Counted from the stretch's first letter, positions 47,349 through 58,639 are shown. The stretch: DNA of 64,000 nt from Mixophyes australis (GCA_036250195.1 JAVHZZ010000005.1:127824098-127888097), one strand, 5' to 3'. The notes: generated from the sequence alone by a model not told the origin. Numbers and translations: made by a program.

Positions 47349-47465
47349 GTTGACAAGTTGGCCAGTCTGTATAAGATCCATTTCCGCACAGGCTGTTTTT
47401 GCAACTCTGGAGCCTGCCAGAAGCATTTGGGAATTAGCAATACAGAAGTAAAAGCTAATTTACAG
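47349..47465 (+). CDS. MOCOS: MOCOS exon with catalytic-cysteine region (39 codons)
   Basis: After a CTGCAG acceptor the exon reads in phase 0 from VDKLASLYKIHF through RTGCFCNSGACQKHLGIS to NLQ, and ends at a GTCAG donor. Molybdenum cofactor sulfurase is a cytosolic PLP enzyme that takes sulfur from L-cysteine and places it on the molybdenum cofactor of xanthine dehydrogenase and aldehyde oxidase. In this family the TGCFCN-GAC motif holds the cysteine that carries the persulfide, and it is intact here. The exon is an exact multiple of three, so skipping would remove the active-site Cys without shifting the frame. Earlier exons (PLP-binding lysine region) are not recognisable in the window and probably lie left of position 1. 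Confidence 0.92.
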
Positions 47466-47481
47466 GTCAGACAAACCTATA

Positions 47482-47483
<2 letters not shown>

Positions 47484-47547
<64 letters not shown>
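47484..47547. repeat. (GT)n(TA)n compound microsatellite next to the MOCOS donor
   Basis: About 18 GT units followed by about 14 TA units start 18 bases after the exon end. Confidence 0.95.
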
Positions 47548-47550
<3 letters not shown>

Positions 47551-48829
47551 TCACAAAAACCTAACAGCATTTAGCTTGTCTCTGTTAAGTGCAAATTGGA
47601 CAATGAAACTAGTGTCTGATTGGTTGCTATGATCAAGAGCTTTTCTTCACAGGAATGTGTAGAGCCGGATTTAGACCTCATGATGCCCTAGGCGAGATAC
47701 TGGTTTGCCTTCCCCCCTCCCTGAAGCAATCCATAGCACTATATTTTTTTAGCATAGCATATACTCCTATAGTCAAGTGGAAGGGTAAGCTATGTGCCAC
47801 GGCACATCATGCTGCTCCTCCTGCATCACCATGCGGCCCCTCATTATTGTCCCTCTCACCACACTGTGCTCTCCTTTATCATTACACTGCATCACACTGT
47901 GGCCCCTCATTACTGTCCCTCTCATCACACTGTTCCCTCCTTTATCATTACACTGCATCACACTGTAGTCCCAGCAGTTAAAGAATAATTACCATGGACC
48001 CCATATTTTGTCAAACGATCTAGCAGAATTTTGAATTATACTGGTCATATACTTCATATGATGAATATTAAGCTCAGTGGTCAAAGTGGAAATTTAGAAG
48101 TGGCAGTATGAAAAATGTAATGGGAATGTAAACAAGTAAATGGAATTTTATTATTTTACAATGAAGGCAATATGAGAAGTAGCGGTATGGCATACTACAA
48201 TATACACCCCACTTCCACCACTGCTTACCTTTCAATTCACACAAATTGTACTTTATCTTTAACTAAGCTTATGTATTAATCATAATTAACATGTCAAGAA
48301 ACTGCAGTTCAGGGTTAGCAAGCCCAGTAATAAAAATACAGCAGTCTCCTATCTACCACGCCACAGACCGTCCACCACTACAGTTAATGACTGTAGCCCC
48401 CTACCTACAGAAACATGAAAAAGTGCTGGAATGTAATAATCATTTAAAAAAGTCAGACCTCCTCATAATATAAATCCCACCATATTCAGGATAGTTGGCA
48501 GACTGTCCTGCTATCTCCTACCTGTTCTCGTCACTTTCACCACGTGTGGCTGCAGTGTCTTTAGATCAGTTGCTGCTTGTCTGGATCCTGGAATGTTGGA
48601 GGCCCTATTTGGGAAAAAATAATGGGTACATGAAATTTAGAAAACTCCAACCAGCCCCAGTGTTAAATCAATATAGCACCCACATTTTATAAATAGGCCT
48701 CCCTCCAACCCAAACATTAAATTAATAGCATACACATTCAATAAATAGAGCTATTTCCCTCCAACATTAAACTAATAGTGTTCCCATTTAAAAAAATAAG
48801 CCTATTTCCCTCACACAATCACATAATTT

Positions 48830-49600
48830 AAATACACTGGCCCCTCACACACACATAATATAAATACAATGGCCACTCACATAACATAAACACACTGGCC
48901 CCTCACACACTCACATAATATATATACACTGGCCCCTCACACACTCACATAATATAAATACACTTGCCCCCCACACACACATAATATAAATCACACTTGC
49001 CAAGGGAATTCCAGGAGATCCCGGGCAGGGTGCAATGTTTGGAGAGTGGGGGGGGGTTGTTGGGGGGGTTGGGCGCGGTCAATCGCGTCATTTTGAGCCC
49101 GCCCCCCACGAAAAAATCTCGCGGACGGGGCCAAAATACTGCGGTTCACCACGAATAGCGTCATTTTGAAGAGTGAATTGCCATATGCGAGATACTTGCC
49201 TGCTCTCCCTGGAGTCCGGGAGACCTACCCGAATTTCGGGAGTCTCACGGACATTCCGGGAGAGTTGGCAAGTATGATATAAATACACTAGCCCCTCACA
49301 CACTTACATAATATTAATACACTGGCCCCCCACACACACACATAATATAAATACACTGGCCCCTCACACACTCACATAATATATATACACTGGCCCCTCA
49401 CACACAACCACATAATATACATACACTGGCCCCTCACACACAAATTATGTACATACACTGGCCCCTCACACACACACACATAATGTACATATTCTGGCCC
49501 CTCACCAACACACAATGCACATACACTGGCCCCTCACACACACAATGTATATACACTGGCCCCTCACACACACACACACATAATGTACATAAACTGGCCC
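48830..49600. repeat. 33-bp-scale minisatellite (CACTGGCCCCTCACACAC)
   Basis: Units of roughly 30-40 bp with ACACTGGCCCCTCACACA and CATAATATAAATA recur about fifteen times, interrupted by an M1 element at 48992-49276. Confidence 0.9.
48992..49276. mobile_element. hAT-type MITE (family M1), copy 2, TSD ATATAAAT
   Basis: Termini CACACTTGCCAAGG and TTGGCAAGTATG. Perfect ATATAAAT on both sides (48984-48991, 49277-49284). It landed inside the minisatellite. Confidence 0.9.
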
Positions 49601-50129
49601 CTTACACTCAACATATTATATTAATATACTACCCCCAACTTACCTTTTTCCGTCTTCTTTCTCTTCACACATGGGATGGCACCTGTCATGTGGTGCACGA
49701 CTCACTGCTTATTCCTGTGATGTGTCCAATGCCCCCCTTCCCCACACGAGTCGCACGGGGGGATGGGGTTGCTGCGAGTCGGGGGAGGGGCCACCATTTT
49801 TTTTTCTTGTTCCCCCCATCTGCTTTGCTGTGGGCCCCCTGAGAACTGCTGGGTACAAGGCATGTGCCTAGGTTGCCTAGCGGTAAATCCGGCCCTGGGA
49901 ATGTTAGATTAAATGTTTCCTAATTATAACATGCAAACATGCATATGGCAATGTATTACAAAATGTACAGTATACACAGTGGTCGAAGTGGAAATTTAAA
50001 TTGGCGGTATGATAGATGTAATGAGAGAATGAGAGAGAGCAAAAGGAGAAGTGGCGGTATGGTATACCACCATATACACCCCCACCTCGAGCACTGAGTT
50101 TACATATAAATAGCTGAAGTTTGTCCTAT

Positions 50130-50452
50130 GGCCCTAAGTCATTCAGGAGAACAAAGTATAAAAAACCGAGAAACTTTGCACCTGCGCAAAATCATATTAC
50201 ATTTGTGGGGGAGGTAAATTAAAAATGTGGGGAGAGATTTATAGTTGGTATAGGGCAAGTTGTAGATCAACTTTAAATTTCAGTGTAAAAATAAATCTAT
50301 AAAGTATTTGTGTGCTACATGAAAAAACAGCCAGTATTTTCCTTATGTGCAAAATAATAAACTAATTTGCACCCCTTGCATTGCAACTTGGTTTATCCAG
50401 GAACAAAATTACTCATTTTTTTTTGCTTTCCTTTCCTTAATGACTTAGGCTC
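50130..50452. mobile_element. Palindromic MITE (family M2), copy 2, TSD TAT
   Basis: Termini GGCCCTAAGTCATTCAGG and CTTAATGACTTAGGCTC, TAT on both sides. Inner blocks AGTATTTGTGTGCTACATGA and AGCCAGTATTTTCCTTATGT match the copy at 61021. Confidence 0.85.
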
Positions 50453-50472
50453 TATAAGTTGTATGGGTCAAA

Positions 50473-50887
50473 ATGCAAACAACCAATCTGAAGTTGCTAG
50501 AAAGTATTGTAAGTGTCATAATTATCATTGTGGATCTTTACACCATGCCTCCAGTATTTACAAAAGGAGGTGAACCTGGGGTTGCATCCAAATATAATTA
50601 CGTGGCATTTCCAGGGGGTATGCCAAATTTTTGTGAATATGCCCTTATGGTACTTAAGATAAGAGGGATGCAATTTGAAGATATGATTTATGACGATACC
50701 AGGCTTATGTATAGCTCTTTTACCCACCCAGTTCTAGCTGGTCAACCCAAAGGTATAATAATAACTACAGGTAGCAATAGCCAGGAGGTTCATTGCATAT
50801 AGAAGCTACTCTCCAACCATACCCAAAAGGAACTATGATAATGTTTGCCTTGGAGCACTATCCCAATGAGATAGCCAAGGTATTTAC
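50473..50887 (+). pseudogene. Unrecognised coding-like block, one frameshift, cut by hAT3
   Basis: The frame 50473-50802 reads plausible globular protein (GEPGVASKYNYVAFPGGMPN; CEYALMVLKIRGMQFEDMIY; GQPKGIIITTGSNSQEVHCI). Near 50795 it continues in another frame (EATLQPYPKGTMIMFALEHY, PNEIAKVF) and stops being traceable at the hAT3 insertion (target duplication GTATTTAC). After hAT3 the flank offers TPLSDGQKPSLLRC and then a stop. The continuous, non-repetitive composition and the clean one-base slip suggest a decayed gene or element protein. I do not recognise the family. It could be a processed pseudogene, an unfamiliar transposon or a virus-derived segment. It lies inside a MOCOS intron on the same strand. 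Confidence 0.5.
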
Positions 50888-51189
50888 TAGGGATGTGCAC
50901 CGGCGACTTTTGAGGTCTCGTGTTTTGTGTTTTGGATCCGGATTTTCATTATTTTTGGGGTTCGGATTTGTCTCGCAAAACACTTGACGAAAGGTCTCGG
51001 TTCGGATTTAAGGTTTTGGATTCGGATTTTTTTTGAAAAAAACATAAAAAGTTTAAAAATCAAGTTTTTGGGCTTATTTTGACTCCTACGCAATTATTAA
51101 CCTCAATAACATTCAATAACAAGCATTTCCACTAATTTACAGTGTATTCTGAACACCTCACAATATAGTTATTAGTCCAAAACGTTGCA

Positions 51190-52590
51190 ACGAGGTATCT
51201 TTCTGGACTGCGTAGAGGAGTGGGTCACCACAATATATATAATAAGAAAACCATCAACTTGTATGATTCGCACCAATAAATGTACCTGGACTGCGTAGAG
51301 GAGTGGGTCACCACAATATATATTAAAAACCCTGAACTTGTATGATTCGCACCAATAAATGTATCTGGACTGCGTAGAGGAGTGGGTCACCACAATATAT
51401 ATAATAAGAAAACCATCAACTTGTATGATTCGCACCAATAAATGTACCTGGACTGCGTAGAGGAGTGGGTCACCACAATATATATTAAAAACCCTGAACT
51501 TGTATGATTCACACCAATAAATGTACCTGGACTGCGTAGAGCAGTGGGTCACCACAATATATATTAAAAACCCTGAACTTGTATGATTCGCACCAATAAA
51601 TGTACCTGGACTGCGTAGAGTAGTGGGCACTGGGCACCACAATAAAAAATATATAGAAAACCTTCAACAGGTCTGCATTACACCCAAAAATAGTATCTGG
51701 ACTGCGTAGAGTAGTGGGCACTGGGCACCACAATAAAAAATATATAGAAAACCTTCAACAGGTCAGAATTACACCCAAAAATAGTATCTGGACTGCATAG
51801 AGGACTGGCCACTGGCCACCACAATATAATATATAGATAACCTTCAACAGGTCAGAATTACACCCAAAAATAGTATCTGGACTGCGTAGAGTAGTGGGCA
51901 CTGGGCATCACAATAAAAAATATATAGAAAATCTTCAACAGGTCAGAATTACACCCAAAAATAGTATCTGGACTGCATAGAGGACTGGCCACTGGCCACC
52001 ACAATATAATATATAGAAAACCTTCAACAGGTCAGAATTACACCCAAAAATAGTATCTGGACTGCGTAGAGTAGTGGGCACTGGGCACCACAATAAAAAA
52101 TATATAGAAAACCTTCAACAGGTCAGAATTACACCCAAAAATAGTATCTGGACTGCATAGAGGACTGGCCACTGGCCACCACAATATAATATATAGAAAA
52201 CCTTCAACAGGTCAGAATTACAACCAAAAATAGTATCTGGACTGCGTAGAGTAGTGGGCACTGGGCACCACAATAAAAAATATATAGTAAACCTTCAACA
52301 GGTCTGCATTACACCCAAAAATAGTATCTGGACTGCGTAGAGTAGTGGGCACTGGGCACCACAATAAAAAATATATAGAAAACCTTCAACAGGTCAGAAT
52401 TACACCCAAAAATAGTATCTGGACTGCATAGAGGACTGGCCACTGGCCACCACAATATAATATATAGAAAACCTTCAACAGGTCAGAATTACACCCAAAA
52501 ATAGTATCTGGACTGCGTAGAGTAGTGGGCACTGGGCACCACAATAAAATATATAAAAAACCTTCAACAGGTCTGCATTACACTGCACAT
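51190..52590 (-). repeat. hAT3 tandem array
   Basis: Units share CTGGACTGCGTAGAG. The outer part (51190-51600) has 75-80 bp units with two alternating tails as in hAT1. The inner part (51600-52590) has about 91-bp units alternating between AGTAGTGGGCACTGGGCACC and AGGACTGGCCACTGGCCACC. Translated frames such as 51172-51642 are artefacts. Confidence 0.92.
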
Positions 52591-52744
52591 ACGGCTGCTC
52601 CTCCATTCTCTCCATCATATACATGTTGGAGTTTCAGCGTGTGAAAACCTCTTGTTTTTGATAATGTCAGTGCATTTTGAATATTTTTCAATTTGCCCCA
52701 CACCACTGAATGTACTTTATCTATGATACGCATCTATCTATCTT

Positions 52745-52985
52745 GACTGCGTAGTGTGGTACCGAGGCCACAATATAATTAAAAAACCCTCCACGGGTCA
52801 GAATTCCACCAAAAAAGGGTATGGACTGCGTAGTGTGGTGGCCCCGGTACACAATTTGGTACCGAGGCCACAATATAATTAAAAAACCCTCCACGGGTCA
52901 GAATTCCACCAAAAAAGGGTATGGACTGCGTAGTGTGGTGGCCCCGGTACACAATTTGGTACCGAGGCCACAATATAATTAAAAA
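52745..52985 (-). repeat. Second hAT3 array, about 118-bp units
   Basis: ACCGAGGCCACAATATAATT and ATGGACTGCGTAGTGTGGTG recur in two full copies and one partial copy, nearly identical. This suggests a very recent duplication. Confidence 0.9.
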
Positions 52986-53629
52986 ATTGGGCATCAACTG
53001 TCACCGTTGTTTAATATCTGATACACCTAAATATGGACTGCACAGTGGAGTGGCCCCGGTAGTAAATTTGGTGCCGGGGCCACAATACCTCCTCCAACTT
53101 CCAAGTGTAGTGTTTATAAAGACAGACAGCGTCGAAGTGTTATTAGTTGACTTTCTTAACCCTAAAATTGTCCCTGTTGCAAATATTCGTGCAATGGACA
53201 GTTACTTTTTTATTGAAAGACTCAAGCTTTCAAGTGTAGTGTTTATAAAATATAAACAACAATACAGTAGTTTTAGAGCACGTCAATACCTCTTGTTTTA
53301 AATTATGACAGGGCATTTTACTTTTGGTTTAATTTCTTGAATTTGTTTAAATTTGTTTTTACTTTTTGAACATGGCAAACGACTGTTGATTGGTCATATA
53401 ATGCAAAAAAAAAAGTTCCAAGATGGAATTGTCCTTGGGCCCTCACACCCACCCTTATGTTGTTGAAATAGGACATGCACACTTTAACAAACCAATCATT
53501 TCAGCGACAGGGCCTACCAAACAACTGTGGCTGAAATGATTGGTTTGTTTGGGCCCCCACACCAATAAAACAATTCATCTCTCCCTGTACAAACTAAACA
53601 GGCTCTACTGAGGAAAGATGTCGTCCTCA

Positions 53630-53930
53630 TCCTCAACCTCTGATTCCTCTCCCCCTACAGTGTGTACTTCCTCCTCATCACACATTATCAATTAGTCCCC
53701 GCTGGACTCCACAACCACAGTCCCTCTGTACTGTCTGGAGGGCAGTGCTGTACTTGATTGAGGAATTGATTATTCATTTTTATAAACATCATTTTTTCAA
53801 CGTTGTGAGGAAGCAACCTCCTTCGCCGCTCACTGACCAGGTTCCCCGCTGCACTAAAAACTCTTTCCAAGTACACACTGGAGGGGGGACAACTCAGTTA
53901 AAAAATAGAGCCAGTTTGTACAGGGGATTC
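53630..53930 (-). pseudogene. hAT3 transposase C-terminal relic
   Basis: The minus strand has YLERVFSAAGNLVSERRRRL and EKMMFIKMNNQFLNQVQHCP, nearly identical to the end of the hAT1 transposase. Nothing of the catalytic core remains upstream. Confidence 0.88.
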
Positions 53931-54249
53931 CAAACTGCCTTTTGGAGTTCTACCACGTCACTACCTCTAGTTAATTTAGATTGCAAGGCTTGTAAATATA
54001 AATACTTTGAAGATAAAAAAAGCAGGCTGCACAGACTGTGGAGCTAGAAAGTGAAATTAAATTGACCACGTTACTTTGGTGGCTATCTATGCCCCGCCCC
54101 CCCACCCTACACTTGTAGTTGAATATAAATAAAGCAGCCTGCATAGACTGTAGAACTAGAAATTCAAATATACAAAGAAATGGACAAAGGCAGTTTGGTA
54201 TCTGTCTGCATCAGATCCCCTTTCCACTAGGAGTAAAACAGAAAACTTT

Positions 54250-54990
54250 TCAGCCGTTATATAATCTAGAATATAAATAGAAATTGAGAAAGGCAATTTG
54301 GTATGTGTCTGCATCATAATCATCAACATCCTCCTCAGCGCCAGCTACATCAATATCCTCCTCCCAGTGTACAACTTTCACACCTTCATTAGCCAAATCT
54401 GTAACTGGACTGTGGGTGATCCTTCCAGCATATGCAGAGGGCATGCTGCAAATGCTGGATGGAGTCACCTCTTCCAGTACAGTGATGGGAAGGTCAGGGT
54501 TCACAACCAACAACACCCTTGGACTCGCCTTGGGGATTTGTGATGTCATCTGTTTAGAAGGCAGAGTTCTTTGCTGTTTTGTTGTTGTTGCTGACAGCAT
54601 AACTCTCTTAAATTTTTTGTAGGGGGGGGAGGAGGGCTTAGATCCTTGGGTGAAGCTGGACCACTAGTCATGAACACGGGCCAGGGCCTAAGCCGTTCCT
54701 TGCCACTACGTGTCGTAAATGGCATATTGCCAACTTTACGTTTCTCTTTTTGCTATTTTTGAGAACTTGGGCTTTTTAGATTTTACATGCCCTGTACTAG
54801 GAGATTGGGCATCGGGCTTGCCAGACGACGTTGATGGCATTTCATCGTCTGTGTCATGACTAGTGGCAGCAGCTTCAGCATTAGGAGGAAGTGGGTCTTG
54901 ATCTTTCCCTGCTTTATCCTCCAAATTTTGGTTTTCCATTATATGTAGCACAAGAGAGCGTACCCCTAAGCCACACACACTCGGCAAAGC
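54250..54990 (-). pseudogene. hAT3 N-terminal protein relic, shares its end with the hAT2 protein
   Basis: Two frames are seen. 54987-54736 contains MPSTSSGKPDAQSPSTGHVK, a Lys-rich stretch, and an AKRET end. 54600-54250 contains IPKASPRVLLVVNPDLPITV (also in hAT1 at 1466) and ends DVDDYDADTYQIAFLNFYLY, SRLYNG, the same end as the hAT2 frame at 31245. A frameshift or stop separates them near 54730-54610. Confidence 0.75.
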
Positions 54991-55899
54991 CTTTAAAAAT
55001 TATATGCGGCACAGGAGAGTAGCACTGGACTTATACTGCTGAATCAGTGAACTTTGTAATAGCAGTACCACTGGACTTATACACTGCTGAATCAGTGAAC
55101 CTTGTAATAGCAGTACCACTGGACTTTTACTGCTGAATGTGTGAACTTGGTAATATTGCAGTACCAATGGGCTTATATACTGCTGGATTGGCTTTGCAAA
55201 TTTGGTTATAATTATTTTTTTATTTTTATTTTTTTATAACTTTTTTTTTTTTTTTTAAAAACTTGGGAATAATGGGGAAATAACTATGCCCTTAGAAGCA
55301 CAGAGCACAGGACACAGCACCACTGGACTGAACAGGACACAGCGCAGGACCCAGCAGCACTACTGAACTCAGCAGGACAGAGCACAGGACACAGCACCAC
55401 TGGACTGATACTGCAGAATGTGTGAACTTTGTAATATTGCAGAACCACTGGACTTTTACTGCTGAATGTGTGAACTTGGTAATATTGCAGTACCAATGGG
55501 CTTATACTGCAGGATTGGTTGTGCAAATTTTGTTGTAATTAAAAAAAAATGTAATTATTTTTTTGTATTTTTTTTAAATAACTTTTTTTTATTTTTTTAA
55601 ACACTTTGGAATATTGGGGAAATAACTATGCCCTTAGAAGCACAGAGCACAGGACACAGCACCACTGGACTGAACAGGACACAGCACAGGACCCAGCAGC
55701 ACCACTGACCTCAGAAGGACAGAGCACAGGACACAGCACCACTGGACTGAGCACAGCACAGCACAGCACAGCACAGAACTTAACTGAACAGCACAGAACT
55801 TAACTGAACAGCACGAGATATAGCAGGACAGAGGACCACCTAACACACCCTCCCTCTACCCTGATCAATGCCCGAGTGAAGATGGCGGCGACTAGCGGG

Positions 55900-55935
55900 G
55901 AATTTATAGGATCCGAGTATCGCGAGATCCGACAA
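55900..55935 (-). promoter_or_regulatory. hAT3 promoter-like module
   Basis: The minus strand reads TCTCGCGATACTCGG then CTATAAAT. The hAT2 copy has TCTCGCGATACTTCAA then TTATAAAT at the same spacing. GATGGCGGCG lies just downstream on the plus strand at about 55881. Confidence 0.6.
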
Positions 55936-56075
55936 CGGGATTATGAGTCAGAGCCTCAGTTTCAGATTTGAATTTGGCGCCAATACCCGGATCTGTCTCG
56001 GATCCGACTCGGATCGGCAACATTCGGGTGGGCTCGGATTTCATAAATCCAAGTGCGCTCATCTCTAGTATTTAC

Positions 56076-56995
56076 TCCTTTGTCAGATGGACAGAAACCA
56101 AGCCTACTGAGGTGCACACAGTTACAACGTCCATGAAGACTTTCACAAACAGAGCAGCAGGCACAATCCTCTGATCAGTCCAACAGGAGTCATAACTAGA
56201 ACCAGAACTATCCTGGCAAGAGTGAGAGAGATGCAACGGCATGTGCTTCAAAACGACCTCTGCCATAAATTCACATAAGCACTTGATATACTACACAAAT
56301 CCAGGTGGAAGTTTGAACAGGGTAGCCAATCTGACAGAGGGGATAGACTGCAGTGAGTCAACCAATCCAGACTGGATTTGACTGGACCAATGGAAAAAGG
56401 CTTCATGAGTATGTCCAGGTCATTTCTACTCTGGAGTTCACAGAGGGCAGACCTCTTATCCTGCATTCATGCAGGCTTTCACAACAGGGATATTGCATAT
56501 TATTGTTTAGCAGTAGACTGGGATCAGGGCACAAGGTCCTACATATGATTAAAGTGTACCTCACACTGAATGATTCATCACAATACCCTTCTTTTCCATG
56601 GGAAATTTCTGACACACACACATATATACACACACACACACACCAAAACAAACTCACAGAGGAGCCACTTTGTTTGAATGTTTGTGAAAATGACTGAAAG
56701 CACCTATCAGTGGATGAAAGTAAGAAGATTTCAAAGTCCATTAATATCCACAAGAGTACTCTCAAATCCATTTTTAGGATACCAAAGTGTTAGAGAAACT
56801 TGCAGACTAGCCCTGGCACCTTAAGGGTTTTTGAATCACATGGGCAAGGAGAGGTAGAAAGATAAAACAATCTTTATTTCAGAATGAAATAAAAACATGA
56901 AATTAATAGCAACCAAGAGCAACCATGCACAAGATTAAGAATTAACAAAACCAGAACAATCACCAATTACCAGAAACCTCCCACAGCATCCTAAC
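56076..56995. other. Continuation of the pre-hAT3 sequence, no gene recognised
   Basis: This is directly right of the hAT3 duplication, so it once adjoined 50887. Frames are short. A CA-rich microsatellite (ACACACACACACACACC) is at about 56628-56645. The stretch 56830-56990 contains CAATCTTTATTTCAG and AT-rich filler. Confidence 0.45.
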
Positions 56996-57160
56996 TAGAG
57001 ATGCTCACTGACCCCCGTGAAGTGGTTTTGGATCTGGATTAGCTTTGTGTTTTGGTTTTGGCAAAACCAACCTCATGTGTTTTGGTTTCGGATCTGTACT
57101 TTTTCAGAAAAATTGCTAAAATCACAAAATTTTGCTCTGTTATTGATCCTACATTATTAT
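56996..57160. mobile_element. hAT1/2-family terminal fragment
   Basis: TAGAGATGCTCACTGACCCC and the following GTTTTGGTTTTGG-rich sequence are the inverted form of the right end of hAT2 (31860-31997). The rest of the element is absent; it changes to unrelated GC-rich sequence (57165-57450) of unknown nature. Confidence 0.7.
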
Positions 57161-57699
57161 TAGGGGAAGAGCCCTAGTGCTTTCAGCATTGGGCTAGTTG
57201 TCCCTAGAGGGGGGGCCCGCTCGTTTCTATCGGCAGACCCCATTCCCTAGGGAATCCAGTCCAGCACTGTACAGCCTGGGGTTGGTTTGTCATTATGGCA
57301 GGGGGCCCCTGCCACGTGTCCCCCTGCTATAGTGCCACCCACCCCGGCTGGTTTGCCTAGTGCTGGTCATGTGAAAATTTTCCCTCAAATTTTCACGCAA
57401 CCAGCAGTAGGCTGGCAGTACTACGGTTAATAGTGGCCGGGCAGGCAACCAAGAGTCCTATGGCAATTGACAAGTTATAATCTTTCTTGGGGAGATTGTA
57501 GAGACTGTGCATGGTACAACAATAGCCTGGCACTCTGCTTTATGGTAAGAAGGCAAAAAGAAAATGATTGTTTAAGAAAATTCACTTGAGATCTCACATA
57601 TAATTTGCTAGAGACTTTTAGGAGACATTCATACCAATGCTAGGCTCCATGTTTTGAGCACACTATCACTACTATAAAGCATGATGACAGAGTATATTA

Positions 57700-58036
57700 T
57701 TTATTAAATTATCAACAGTTATTTATATAGTGCATACATGTTATGCAGTGCATTACAGAGAAAAATGAATCATTCACCTCACTCCCTGCACCAGTAAAGC
57801 TTACAATCTATATTTCTTCCACATGGACACACACATACACACTTAGACACTGGGGTGAATTTCATCAGAAGCCAATTAACCTATCAGTATACCTTTAGAG
57901 TGTGGGAGGAAACTGAAGCAAGCATAGGAAACCCACGCAAACATGGGAAGAAGATACAGATAGGACCTTGACTGGAATCAAGTCCATGACACCAACGCTG
58001 TGAGGTAGCAGTAATAGCCACAGTGCTGCCCATCTT
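57700..58036 (-). mobile_element. SINE or LINE 3'-end dispersed repeat
   Basis: The segment contains the common vertebrate repeat blocks AGAGTGTGGGAGGAAACTG, GGAAACCCACGCAAACATGG, GAAGATACAGATAGGACCTT and GACACCAACGCTGTGAGGTA, ending AGTGCTGCCCATC, and begins with TTATTTATATAGTGCATACA. The core resembles the non-coding part of fish and amphibian SINE/L2-like repeats. Orientation is uncertain. Confidence 0.6.
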
Positions 58037-58084
58037 GAGTATGTATCCTTGATTCAGGGACTGGACAAATGAGTCAAAATAAAG

Positions 58085-58600
58085 GACGCAATGAATGGAA
58101 CAAATTACAAACGAATTTATGAGGAAACCCTGCTGCATTCTGAAACAGACCTCAGACATGGAAAAAGATCTGTATTCTAGCAGGGCAATGGCCCAAAGAA
58201 TACTGGAGTGGCTTAAATATGAACAAATCAATATCCTGGAGTGGTCCAGTCAAAGCCCAAGGGGTATATTTAGTAAACTGCAGGTTTGAAAAAGATGTTG
58301 CTTATAGCAACCATTTAGATTCTAGCTGTTATTTTGTAGAATGTACTAAATAAATGATAACTAGAATCTGTTTGGTTGCTATAGGCAACATCTCCACTTT
58401 TTCAAAACTGCAGTTTAGTAAATATACCCCCAGATCTTAATTCCATTCATGAAAATTACTGTTCTCCGATTGCCCTCTCCAACCTGATGGAACTTGAACA
58501 ATATTGCAAATAATAATAGGCACAATTTTCAGTTTCCAGAAGTGCAAAACTTGGAGAGACTCAACCAAATTAAGCGAACGTTGTTTCCATCAAGTATTAA
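58085..58600 (+). pseudogene. Tc1-type transposase fragment split by an M3 MITE
   Basis: A frame before the MITE carries RILEWLKYEQINILEWSSQS. Directly after the MITE the sequence continues as DLNSIHENYCSPIAL. Together these recall the W-SQSPDLN-IE region of Tc1 transposases. The rest of the protein is absent or too worn to read. Confidence 0.7.
58261..58431. mobile_element. Palindromic MITE (family M3), well-preserved copy
   Basis: Termini GGGGTATATTTAGTAAACTG and CAGTTTAGTAAATATACCCC. Arms contain GATGTTGCTTATAGCAACCA and TTGGTTGCTATAGGCAACAT. The same family as 17735-17912. Confidence 0.88.
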
Positions 58601-58639
58601 AACAAGGAAGGTGAATACTCAGGGCCGTAACTGGGGTGG

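Larger units (their letters stand above)
47660..49897. mobile_element. hAT-like non-autonomous element, TSD GGAATGTG/GGAATGTT
   Basis: Termini TAGAGCCGGATTTA and TAAATCCGGCCCTG are inverted repeats. 8-bp flanks at 47652-47659 and 49898-49905 differ at the last base only. Contents: short repeated CCCTCTCA-rich stretches (47830-47960), a CGGTATGGCATACTACAATA segment (about 48060-48230) also found at 49975-50095, a minisatellite, and a nested M1 MITE. No transposase is present; frames such as 49447-49842 read through repeats. Confidence 0.8.
50888..56067 (-). mobile_element. hAT3: 5.2 kb member of the hAT1 family, TSD GTATTTAC
   Basis: Termini TAGGGATGTGCACC and AGTGCGCTCATCTCTA; perfect 8-bp duplication GTATTTAC at 50880-50887 and 56068-56075. 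Minus-strand order: promoter-like block (55930-55900), a long AT- and AGCACAG-rich leader with direct repeats (55020-55850), N-terminal reading frame relics (54990-54250), a C-terminal transposase relic (53930-53630), non-coding flank matching hAT1 (53600-53100), and tandem arrays (52985-51190). The BED finger and catalytic core are deleted. Confidence 0.9.
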
